The translations under genes were made by a program, and so were the position numbers. A stretch of 64,000 nucleotides of DNA. It comes from Streptomyces inusitatus (GTDB taxonomy: Bacteria > Actinomycetota > Actinomycetes > Streptomycetales > Streptomycetaceae). Shown here in pieces: positions 16,005 to 23,180 of this stretch. A model generated the notes under the pieces. That model worked only from the letters and a program-made list of their open reading frames with translations. It ran no database searches and was not told the DNA's origin. The DNA is taken from assembly GCF_014651115.1 (NCBI RefSeq), contig NZ_BMWG01000020.1:92994-156993 (forward strand). The letters are read 5' to 3'. Numbering within the stretch: the first letter of the stretch is position 1; every line of letters begins with the position of its first letter.

Positions 16005-17551
16005 CGGTGCGAGGACTCCCGGACGTCGGGAACCTCGTCGTCGTGGGCGGCTGCGGGGAGGGTGTCGTTCCGTGCCGACCTGCGCATAAGGAACCCTCCG
16101 AGCAGTACGGCGGCCAGCGTGAGGTACACGACGATGGTGAACGGCGTCGACACGAGTGTGGTGACGTCGCCGCCCGCGATGTCGAGTGCCCGCCGGAGCT
16201 GGACCTCCGCGAGGGGGCCGAGGATCGCGCCCACGATCATCGGTGAGACGGGGAAGCCGAACCGGCGCATCAGATAGCCGGCGACGCCGAAGAAGAGCAG
16301 GACTCCCACATCGAACGCGCTGCCGTTCACGGCGTAGGTGCCGAGAAGGGCGAAGACCATGATGCCGGCGAAGAGATAGGGCTTGGGGATCTTGAGGATC
16401 TTCACCCAGAGGCCGATGAGCGGCAGGTTCAGGCCGAGCAGGATGACATTGGCGATGAGGAGGCTGGCTATGAGGCCCCAGACGAGCGCCGACTGGGTGT
16501 CCAGTAGCTGCGGGCCGGGCTGGATGCCGTACTGCTGGAAGGCGACGAGGATGACGGCCGCGGTGGCGGAGGTCGGGATGCCGAGGGTCAGCAGGGGGAC
16601 GAGGGTGCCCGCGGCGTTGGCGTTGTTCGCCGCCTCCGGTCCCGCCACTCCCTCGATCGCGCCGTGTCCGAACTCCTCCCGGCGCTTGGACAGCTTGCGC
16701 TCAAGGGTGTACGAGAGGAAGGTCGGGATCTCGGACCCTCCCGCGGGGATGACCCCGAGCGGGAAGCCTATGGACGTGCCGCGCAGCCACGGCCGCCAGG
16801 CGCGCCGCCAGTCCTCGCGGGACATCCACCGCTTGCCCTTCCTCACCGGCATGATGTCGAAGCGGCTCGTCGTCTGGTGCGCCGCCACATAGAGCACCTC
16901 GCCCATCGCGAAGAGCGCGACGATGAGGACGACCGTGTCGATGCCGTCGAGCAGGGACACCTGGCCGAAGGTCAGGCGCTGCTGACCGCTCTGGAAGTCC
17001 AGTCCGACGAGTCCGACGGTCAGACCGAGCGCCATCGAGACGAGTCCGCGGACGGGCGAGCTGCCGACGAGCGCGCTGACGGTGAGGAACGCGACCACCA
17101 TGAGCGCGAAGTAGTCCTGGGCGCCCAGCTTGATCGCCACCTCGACCATCCACGGCGCGAAGAACGCCAGCAGGAGCGTGGCGATGGTGCCCGCGATGAA
17201 CGACCCGATGGCGGCGGTGGCCAGGGCCGCCGCACCGCGGCCCTTGCGCGCCATCTTGTTGCCGTCGATCGCGGTGATGACCGAACCGGACTCGCCGGGG
17301 GTCTTCAGCAGGATCGCCGTGGTCGATCCGCCGTACATGGCGCCGTAGTAGATGCCGGCGAACATGATGAACGCGGCGGCCGGCTCCAGCCCGTAGGTCA
17401 TCGGCAGGAGCAGGGCGATGGTCAGCGCGGGGCCGATGCCCGGCAGGACGCCGATCAGCGTCCCGACGATGGTGCCGATCAGCGCGAAGAGCAGATTCTC
17501 GGGGGTGACGGCGACCGAGAGCCCGTGGAGAAGTCCTTCCCAGCCCGACAT
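16001..17551 (-). CDS. tctA: tripartite tricarboxylate transporter, large permease TctA
   Basis: Large membrane subunit of a TTT-family transporter, 516 residues and about 11-12 helices. Conserved blocks include GTIVGTLIGVLPGIGPALTI near the N-terminus, AGIYYGAMYGGSTTAILLKT (the paired conserved Gly-rich loop), and the second copy GPEAANNANAAGTLVPLLTLGIP. In the family TctA forms the transport path and is driven by ion gradients together with TctB and the binding protein TctC. The ATG at 17551 overlaps the tctB stop by one base (TGATG). Its 3' end is coupled to the MFS gene. Confidence 0.97.
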   Translation of the reverse strand: MSGWEGLLHGLSVAVTPENLLFALIGTIVGTLIGVLPGIGPALTIALLLPMTYGLEPAAAFIMFAGIYYGAMYGGSTTAILLKTPGESGSVITAIDGNKMARKGRGAAALATAAIGSFIAGTIATLLLAFFAPWMVEVAIKLGAQDYFALMVVAFLTVSALVGSSPVRGLVSMALGLTVGLVGLDFQSGQQRLTFGQVSLLDGIDTVVLIVALFAMGEVLYVAAHQTTSRFDIMPVRKGKRWMSREDWRRAWRPWLRGTSIGFPLGVIPAGGSEIPTFLSYTLERKLSKRREEFGHGAIEGVAGPEAANNANAAGTLVPLLTLGIPTSATAAVILVAFQQYGIQPGPQLLDTQSALVWGLIASLLIANVILLGLNLPLIGLWVKILKIPKPYLFAGIMVFALLGTYAVNGSAFDVGVLLFFGVAGYLMRRFGFPVSPMIVGAILGPLAEVQLRRALDIAGGDVTTLVSTPFTIVVYLTLAAVLLGGFLMRRSARNDTLPAAAHDDEVPDVRESSHR

Positions 17552-18087
17552 CAGAGGACCCCTTCCAGGACACCGGCGGCCAGGGAGATGCCCAGGGCGT
17601 GGGTGAAGACGAGATACACCACGACGGAGAGGACGATCGCGATGACGGCCGATTTGAGATGGCTTCGAGCCCCGAGGGCCCACGCGGTGAGCCAGAACGC
17701 CAGCGCGGAGACGATGATGTATCCGAGGGTGTCGACACCGGCGATGAAGATCAGCACGGAGCCCGTGCAGACGGCGAGGGGGACCCACTTGGTGCTGCGG
17801 ACGTCGACGTCGCCCTCGGCCGCGTCCGCCTCACCGCGCTTGCCTCGCGCCACTTGAATGCCGAGTGCCACGGAGAGCGCTATGAGCAGCACTCCGACCA
17901 CTTTGGGCATGAAGCCGGCTCCGACGCCCGAGGCGGATGTCGAGGTCGCCTGCCCGAGGCCGTCGAGCAGCGTGACGATCCCGATGGCGAGGATTCCGGC
18001 TGTCACGCCCCATTCGCCGAGCGACACACCTCGTTGGTCGCGGGGCGGGGCCGGGGCGTGTTCCGGCGTTGTAGGGGAGGTGCTCAT
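17551..18087 (-). CDS. tctB: tripartite tricarboxylate transporter, small permease TctB
   Basis: Small membrane subunit of 178 residues with four predicted helices, matching the usual TctB layout. Helix 1 is WGVTAGILAIGIVTLLDG, followed by the GVGAGFMPKVVGVLLIALS block seen in TctB proteins, then a charged linker of about 20 residues and two closely spaced C-terminal helices. It lies between tctC and tctA in the standard order. The ATG at 18087 is supported by the family's short cytoplasmic N-terminus. Confidence 0.95.
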   Translation of the reverse strand: MSTSPTTPEHAPAPPRDQRGVSLGEWGVTAGILAIGIVTLLDGLGQATSTSASGVGAGFMPKVVGVLLIALSVALGIQVARGKRGEADAAEGDVDVRSTKWVPLAVCTGSVLIFIAGVDTLGYIIVSALAFWLTAWALGARSHLKSAVIAIVLSVVVYLVFTHALGISLAAGVLEGVL

Positions 18088-18154
18088 GGGAGGCCTTTCT
18101 CATGCCGGGGTGGCGGGCGCCCGTGCGAGGCGGGCGCCCACAACTGTTCTCAGT

Positions 18155-19153
18155 TCACTTCTTGGAGAGGCCGAGCTCGTCGAGAACTCCCTGGACCCGG
18201 GTGTTCTCCACCTTGAGCCATGCCGTGAACTCGTCACCGGTGAGGAAGTTGTCGTTCCAGGCGTTCTTCTTCAGGGTGTCCTTCCAGCCCTGAGAGTCGT
18301 GCATCTTCTTGAGCGCCTCGGTGTACTGGGTCTTGAGCGCGTCGTTCACACCGCTCGGGGCCATCATCGAGCGCCAGTTCTGGAATTCGAGGGACGAGTC
18401 GACGTCGGCGGCGGTCTGGGCGAACTCGGCCCCTTCGACGGGCTTGGCCGACGACACGAGGAGGCCGTTCATCGTGCCGTCCTTGACCTGGGCGGAGAAC
18501 TCGCTGAGACCCGAGACGCCCGCCTGGACCTTGCCGCCGAGGATCGCCGTGGTCGCCTCGCCGCCACCGCTGTAGGGCACGTAGTTGACGTCGGAGGGCT
18601 TCACTCCGTAGTGCCTGGCGAGCAGTCCGATGAAGATGTGGTCGGCGCTTCCGGCGGAACCGCCGGCTATGGAGACCGACTTGGGGTTCTTCTTGATCGC
18701 CGCGAAGAGGTCGCCGACCGTCTTGTAGGGCGAGTCCTTGGGCGTGACGATGACCTCGTACTCGCCCATGAGACGGGCGAGAGGAGTCAGGTCGTCGAGA
18801 GTGACGTCGGTCCCGTTGCTGATGACGCCGCTCATCATGGCCAGGCCGGAGGCGACCCAGAGGCCCTCCTTGCCCTTCTGGGGAGCGACCTGCGCGAGGG
18901 CGACGGTGCCGGAGGCGCCGGGGACGTTCTTGACCTCCGCGGCCTTCGCCAGATTGGCGGACCTCAGCGAGTCCTGGACCGCGCGGGCCGCCTGGTCCCA
19001 GCCGCTGCCGGGTGCCGCGGGCGCGATGATCTCCAGACGTTCGAGCGCCTTCGCCTTGGCCCCGGTGCCCGAGGATGTGTCGCTGCCACTGCCGCATGCG
19101 CTGAGGGCAAGGACAGCGACCGCCGCCGCGGCGGTGATGCGGGTGATCTTCAT
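18155..19153 (-). CDS. tctC: tripartite tricarboxylate transporter substrate-binding lipoprotein TctC
   Basis: Extracellular solute-binding lipoprotein of 332 residues with a signal peptide and lipobox ALSAC (Cys20). The family signatures are IIAPAAPGSGWDQAARAVQDS near residue 47 and SIAGGSAGSADHIFIGLLA in the middle. Members bind citrate, tartrate, aromatic or other carboxylates, so sequence alone does not fix the ligand. Linkage to prpDB suggests a tricarboxylate such as 2-methylcitrate or citrate. The ATG at 19153 follows an AAGGAAG box. A TGTATACA palindrome lies 46 bp upstream. Confidence 0.96.
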   Translation of the reverse strand: MKITRITAAAAVAVLALSACGSGSDTSSGTGAKAKALERLEIIAPAAPGSGWDQAARAVQDSLRSANLAKAAEVKNVPGASGTVALAQVAPQKGKEGLWVASGLAMMSGVISNGTDVTLDDLTPLARLMGEYEVIVTPKDSPYKTVGDLFAAIKKNPKSVSIAGGSAGSADHIFIGLLARHYGVKPSDVNYVPYSGGGEATTAILGGKVQAGVSGLSEFSAQVKDGTMNGLLVSSAKPVEGAEFAQTAADVDSSLEFQNWRSMMAPSGVNDALKTQYTEALKKMHDSQGWKDTLKKNAWNDNFLTGDEFTAWLKVENTRVQGVLDELGLSKK

Positions 19154-19198
19154 GGAGACTTCCTTGTCTCTCCGACGGGGGTGTCTGGAGAACCGGAA

Positions 19199-19206
19199 TG
19201 TATACA
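19199..19206. promoter_or_regulatory. GntR operator candidate O1, TGTATACA (tctC side)
   Basis: Perfect 8-bp palindrome TGTATACA, 46 bp upstream of the tctC start. An identical copy lies near the gntR start. FadR/VanR-type GntR regulators commonly recognise short palindromes with a GTATAC-like core, so this is a likely operator for the adjacent regulator at the tct promoter. Confidence 0.7.
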
Positions 19207-19273
19207 GACGGAGGGGAGCCCACAAGGGTCAACGCACATTTAGCGGCTCACTCGTGACCAACGATCCAGCTCG

Positions 19274-19281
19274 TGTATACA
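19274..19281. promoter_or_regulatory. GntR operator candidate O2, TGTATACA (gntR side)
   Basis: Second perfect copy of TGTATACA, 75 bp from the first and ending 8 bp before the gntR ATG at 19290. Binding here would block the regulator's own promoter or start, giving autoregulation. The pair of sites places tctCBA and gntR-prpDB under one switch. Confidence 0.7.
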
Positions 19282-19289
19282 CTGCGCCC

Positions 19290-20009
19290 ATGCTGACCAC
19301 TCCCCCCACTGCCGCGGGACGTGCATACGCGCAACTGCGGTCGGAGATCCTCGACGGTGTCCTGCCGGCGGGCGCACCCCTCTTGGAGGTGGAGCAGTCC
19401 GACCGTCTGGGGGTCTCCCGCACACCGGTGCGCGAGGCCCTGAGCCGGCTTGTCGCGGAGGGCCTCGCCGAGCCGTCGGGGAAGCGGGGTGTCGTGGTCA
19501 CACAGGTCGACGACCGCGATGTGCGCAGCCTCTTCGAACTGCGTTCCTGCCTGGAGGCCCAGGCGTCCCAACTCGCCGCCGTACGGGGCGAGCCCGCCGT
19601 CTTCGCGGAGTTCGAGGACCACTTCACGCGATGGCACGATCTCTTACGGGGCCCCGCGGTCTCCGACGAGCAGGTGAGCGACTACTTCGCGCTCATCCGG
19701 CGCTTCGACGAGGCCGTCAACAAGGCCACGGACAACTCCTTCCTCGTCGACGCGATGGAGAACCTGCGGGTCCACGTCGCCCGTGTGCGCCGCATGGCCG
19801 GCCACTCCCAGAGCAGGCTCGAAGCCTCCGCCTCGGAGCACGCGCTCATCGCGCGGGCCATCTCCCGCCGCGACGCCGCGCTCGCCCTCCACGCCACACA
19901 CGTGCATCTGCACAACAGCGTCGAACACTTCCGCCACTCCTGGCGCCCCGCCGAGAGAGACGCGCCCGAAGGACAACGCACCACCACAGCAACGGAGACG
20001 CCCCGATGA
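19290..20009 (+). CDS. GntR family (FadR/FCD) transcriptional regulator with TTA codon
   Basis: Regulator of 239 residues. The GntR winged helix occupies residues 8-75 with SDRLGVSRTPVREALSRLVA as recognition region, and a C-terminal FCD effector domain follows (RSLFELRSCLEAQASQLAA, then FDEAVNKATDNSFLVDAMEN, with metal-ligand-like His near HALIARAISRRDA and HVHLHNS). FCD proteins usually sense carboxylates, fitting control of the tct and prp genes. Codon 119 (19644-19646) is TTA, predicting bldA dependence. The gene overlaps prpD as ATGA, so regulator and enzymes form one operon. Two TGTATACA sites flank its promoter. Confidence 0.95.
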   Translation: MLTTPPTAAGRAYAQLRSEILDGVLPAGAPLLEVEQSDRLGVSRTPVREALSRLVAEGLAEPSGKRGVVVTQVDDRDVRSLFELRSCLEAQASQLAAVRGEPAVFAEFEDHFTRWHDLLRGPAVSDEQVSDYFALIRRFDEAVNKATDNSFLVDAMENLRVHVARVRRMAGHSQSRLEASASEHALIARAISRRDAALALHATHVHLHNSVEHFRHSWRPAERDAPEGQRTTTATETPR

Positions 20010-21523
20010 AGAACCACCCCGTCCGGTCCCACCGCAGCGAGGAGAACCTCCCCCGCGAGGAGCAGCTGGCCTGGAAGATGGCACAGGTGGCCACGGACCC
20101 GGTCGAGGTCACCGACTCCGCCGTCGAGATGATCGTCAACCGCTTCATCGACAACGCGGCCGTCGCCGCGGCCTCCGTCGGCCGCGCCGCCCCGTCGTCG
20201 GCCCGCGCGCAGGCGCTGTCGCACGCGCCGAGCCGCGGCGGCGCGGGCTCGACGCTCTTCGGACTGGGACCGGACACCCGAACCAGCCCCGAGTGGGCCG
20301 CCTACGCCAACGGGGTCGCCGTCCGCGAACTCGACTACCACGACACCTTCCTCGCCGCCGACTACTCGCACCCCGGCGACAACATCCCGCCGGTCCTCGC
20401 CGTCGCCCAGCACACGGGCAAGGACGGGCACGCGCTCATACGCGGCATCGCGACAGGCTACGAGCTCCAGATCGACCTGGTGCGCGCCATCAGCCTGCAC
20501 AAGCACAAGATCGACCACATCGCCCACCTCGGTCCCTCGGCCGCGGCGGGCATCGGAACCCTGCTCGGCCTGTCCACCGAGGTGATCCACCAGGCCATCG
20601 GCCAGGCACTGCACACCACGACCACGACCCGCCAGTCCCGCAAGGGCGAGATCTCGTCCTGGAAGGCGTACGCGCCCGGCTTCGCAGGCAAGCTCGCGGT
20701 CGAGGCCGTGGACCGGGCGATGCGCGGAGAGACCAGCCCGGCCCCGATCTACGAGGGCGAGGACGGCGTCATCGCCTGGCTGCTCGACGGCCCGGAAGGC
20801 CGGTACGAGGTGCCGCTCCCCGGCTCCGGCGAGCCCAAGGAGGCGATCCTCCTCAGCTACACCAAGGAGCACTCCGCGGAGTACCAGGCACAGGCGTGGA
20901 TCGACCTGGCGCGCAAGCTCCTGCGCGAACACCCCGACACGGCGGACCCGGCCAAGGTCGCCAGCATCGTGGTCCACACCTCCCACCACACGCACCATGT
21001 CATCGGCTCGGGCGCGAACGACCCCCAGAAGTACGACCCCGACGCCTCGCGCGAAACCCTCGACCACTCGCTCCCCTACATCCTCGCCGTCGCACTCCAG
21101 GACGGCCGCTGGCACCACGTCGACTCCTACGCCCCCGAGCGCGCGTCCCGGCCCGACACCGTCGCGCTGTGGCAGAAGATCACCACCGTCGAGGACCCGG
21201 CGTGGACGGACCGGTACCACGCGGGCGGCGACCGCCAGTCGTACGGCGGCCGTATCGTCGTGACACTCCTCGACGGCCGGACCGTCGAGGACGAGATCGC
21301 CGTCGCGGACGCGCACCCCGCGGGCGCCCGCCCCTTCACCCGCGAGAACTACGTCGAGAAGTTCCACACGCTCGCGACGCCCGTACTGGGGGAGACCGAG
21401 GTGCGGCGATTCCTCGACCTGGCGCTGCGGCTCCCGGAACTCACGGCGCACGAGGTCCGCGACCTCACCTTCGCCGCCCGCGCGGGACAGCTGCCGCCCG
21501 CCGCCCGCCCCGGAATCTTCTGA
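20006..21523 (+). CDS. prpD: MmgE/PrpD family 2-methylcitrate dehydratase
   Basis: PrpD-type dehydratase of 505 residues, normal for the family, with an all-helical N-terminal domain and a C-terminal alpha/beta domain. Typical blocks are ELDYHDTFLAADYSHPGDN, KIDHIAHLGPSAAAGIG, the KGEISSWKAYAPGFAGKLAV segment, and DHSLPYILAVALQDG near residue 352. PrpD dehydrates 2-methylcitrate to 2-methylaconitate without an iron-sulfur cluster. It overlaps gntR (ATGA) and is followed after 10 bp by prpB. The two genes cover the dehydration and cleavage steps; no citrate-synthase-like prpC or aconitase is nearby. Confidence 0.93.
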   Translation: MKNHPVRSHRSEENLPREEQLAWKMAQVATDPVEVTDSAVEMIVNRFIDNAAVAAASVGRAAPSSARAQALSHAPSRGGAGSTLFGLGPDTRTSPEWAAYANGVAVRELDYHDTFLAADYSHPGDNIPPVLAVAQHTGKDGHALIRGIATGYELQIDLVRAISLHKHKIDHIAHLGPSAAAGIGTLLGLSTEVIHQAIGQALHTTTTTRQSRKGEISSWKAYAPGFAGKLAVEAVDRAMRGETSPAPIYEGEDGVIAWLLDGPEGRYEVPLPGSGEPKEAILLSYTKEHSAEYQAQAWIDLARKLLREHPDTADPAKVASIVVHTSHHTHHVIGSGANDPQKYDPDASRETLDHSLPYILAVALQDGRWHHVDSYAPERASRPDTVALWQKITTVEDPAWTDRYHAGGDRQSYGGRIVVTLLDGRTVEDEIAVADAHPAGARPFTRENYVEKFHTLATPVLGETEVRRFLDLALRLPELTAHEVRDLTFAARAGQLPPAARPGIF

Positions 21524-21533
21524 GGAGCCGCAG

Positions 21534-22436
21534 GTGCTCTACACCACACGAACCGACACGGACAAACGCCGGGCCTTCCGCCGGCGTCTGGAATCCGGCG
21601 AACTGCTGCGCATGCCGGGCGCCTTCAACCCGCTCTCGGCACGGCTCATCGAGCGCCGCGGCTTCGACGGCGTCTATGTCTCGGGAGCGGTCCTCAGCGC
21701 CGACCTCGGCCTCCCCGACATCGGACTGACGACACTCACCGAGGTCGCCGGCCGCACCCGCCAGATCACCCGCGTCACCGACCTCCCCACGCTCGCCGAC
21801 GCCGACACGGGATTCGGCGAGCCGATGAACGTCGCCCGCACCGTCCAGGAATTCGAGGACGCCGGCCTCGCCGGGCTGCACATCGAAGACCAGGTGAACC
21901 CCAAACGCTGCGGCCACCTCGACGGCAAACAGGTCGTCGACGCCGAAACGGCGGTACGACGGATCCGGGCGGCCGTCGACGCCCGGCGCGACCCCGACTT
22001 CCTCATCGTCGCCCGCACCGACATCCGCGCCTCCGAAGGACTGGAAGCGACGATCGACCGGGCCGGGCGACTGGTGGACGCCGGAGCGGACGCCATCTTC
22101 CCCGAGGCACTGCGCACCCTGGACGAATTCGCCCGTGTGCGCGCCGCGATCGACGTGCCACTCCTCGCGAACATGACCGAGTTCGGCAAGAGCGACCTCT
22201 TCACCGCCGACCAGCTCAGCGACGCCGGGGTCAACATCGTGATCTGGCCCGTGTCCCTGCTCCGCATGGCCATGGGCGCCGCGGACCGCGGCCTGAGCAC
22301 ACTGCTGGACCAGGGCTCCCTGACGGACCGCCTCGACGAGATGCAGCACCGCCGCGACCTGTACGACCTCCTGGACTACGAGAGCTACAGCGGTTTCGAC
22401 TCCTCCGTCTTCAACTTCCGTCTGGAGGCCGACTGA
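21534..22436 (+). CDS. prpB: methylisocitrate lyase / isocitrate lyase superfamily (PrpB)
   Basis: PEP-mutase/ICL superfamily enzyme of 300 residues. The catalytic signature NPKRCGHLDGK contains the K-R-C-G-H motif specific to methylisocitrate lyases, DADTGFGEPMNVARTV supplies metal-binding Asp residues, and IVARTDIRASEG is the conserved TDA-like strand. The enzyme would cleave 2-methylisocitrate to pyruvate and succinate. The GTG start at 21534 follows a GAGGAG box. A strong terminator-like hairpin lies about 60 bp downstream, closing the gntR-prpD-prpB unit. Confidence 0.95.
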   Translation: MLYTTRTDTDKRRAFRRRLESGELLRMPGAFNPLSARLIERRGFDGVYVSGAVLSADLGLPDIGLTTLTEVAGRTRQITRVTDLPTLADADTGFGEPMNVARTVQEFEDAGLAGLHIEDQVNPKRCGHLDGKQVVDAETAVRRIRAAVDARRDPDFLIVARTDIRASEGLEATIDRAGRLVDAGADAIFPEALRTLDEFARVRAAIDVPLLANMTEFGKSDLFTADQLSDAGVNIVIWPVSLLRMAMGAADRGLSTLLDQGSLTDRLDEMQHRRDLYDLLDYESYSGFDSSVFNFRLEAD

Positions 22437-22496
22437 CCGCCCCGCCCGGCCCGCCCTCGCGGGGCGTACCGGGCCGAGCGGTGTCGCGGTGCGTGG

Positions 22497-22540
22497 GGCC
22501 GGGTGGTCCTGTCCCCCGTGCGGGACCACCCGGCCTGTTC
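22497..22540 (+). terminator. rho-independent-type terminator after prpB
   Basis: A perfect 13-bp inverted repeat, GGCCGGGTGGTCC at 22497-22509 and GGACCACCCGGCC at 22523-22535, with a 13-base loop, followed by TGTTCTCT. The stem is strong and the T content modest, as is usual for Streptomyces terminators. It lies 61 bp after the prpB stop and could also serve the fragmentary minus-strand gene opposite. Confidence 0.8.
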
Positions 22541-22560
22541 TCTGGCGTCCGCCGCGGCTG

Positions 22561-22752
22561 CTACCAGCGGGGTTTGCGGTCCTGGCCGTAGCGGCCGCCG
22601 CGGGGGCGGTCCTCGAAGTGGAGGTGGGGGCCGGTGACGTTGCCGGTGGCGCCGACGCGGCCGATGCGCTGGCCGGCCCTGACCTTGGTGCCGGTCTTCA
22701 CTTCGAGCTTGGAGAGGTGGCAGTAGATGTAGTCGCGGCCGTTGTTGTCATG
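22561..22752 (-). pseudogene. C-terminal fragment of an M23 metallopeptidase
   Basis: About 63 residues in one frame match the end of a LytM/M23 peptidoglycan endopeptidase: YIYCHLSKLEVKTGTKVRAG, then QRIGRVGATGNVTGPHLHFE, ending KPRW. The zinc-site H-x-H (HLH) is present, but the upstream half with the other zinc ligands (H-x3-D) is absent, and sequence before residue 60 of the open frame bears no family resemblance. It is therefore a truncated remnant, presumably left by a deletion or rearrangement. It lies between the prpB terminator and another apparently truncated ORF. Confidence 0.75.
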
Positions 22753-22907
22753 GCCGCTCCTGCTCCCGCCGCGGGGCTTTTCTGAAAGCCCTGCGCGCCG
22801 GGTCCATTTCGGGTGTTCACGGCTGCCCAACCAGTTCCGGTGGGGATTCCACAAGAACGAAGTCGGACCATTCAAGGATCCTGCCGCGGCGGGGTTCCCG
22901 GTAGCGG

Positions 22908-23180
22908 TTGAATGTTGTTCAGCCGACAACGCCCGGTTGTCCGGGACAACTCTGGAATGTCAGAGGACTTCATGGGCTGCTCACCCGGGACCACTTCGCC
23001 GATGAGTATGTGCCGGACGAGCGGAAGCTGCGTGAGCGCCTCGCCGGCGTAGGCCTGACATGGGACACCGTCGAGGCCGTCGCGGACATCTGCTTCCGTG
23101 ACGAGTCCCAGGCGGTCACGAGCCGGCGTCTGGAACGGGCAAGGGCGCTGTGGAAGGCCGCCGGGAATCCCCCACGGTGA
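22908..23180 (+). CDS. hypothetical protein, probably 5'-truncated
   Basis: The frame ending at 23180 encodes a convincing helical C-terminus (YVPDERKLRERLAGVGLTWD, then TVEAVADICFRDE, SRRLERARALWKAAG), but I see no good start. A TTG at 22908 opens it inside a palindrome-rich promoter-like stretch, and the first better candidate is GTG at 23010. The N-terminal sequence from the TTG looks non-coding. Its stop overlaps the phosphatase start as GTGA, so translation would be coupled. It may be the remnant of a longer regulator, possibly an HTH protein of the kind often encoded beside such phosphatases; that identity is a guess. Confidence 0.45.
   Translation: MNVVQPTTPGCPGQLWNVRGLHGLLTRDHFADEYVPDERKLRERLAGVGLTWDTVEAVADICFRDESQAVTSRRLERARALWKAAGNPPR
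22914..22950. promoter_or_regulatory. tandem GTTGT/ACAAC palindromes
   Basis: Two adjacent dyads share the same half-site. GTTGT (22914-22918) and ACAAC (22926-22930) are separated by 7 bp, and GTTGTCC (22936-22942) and GGACAAC (22944-22950) form a perfect 15-bp palindrome. They lie about 230 bp upstream of the phosphatase start. The repetition suggests an operator for a dimeric repressor acting on the phosphatase unit. Confidence 0.55.

Noticed and set aside
18155..19225. Longer tctC start at 19225
   Set aside because: The 24 added residues are not a signal peptide, cross the first TGTATACA site and lack a ribosome-binding site.
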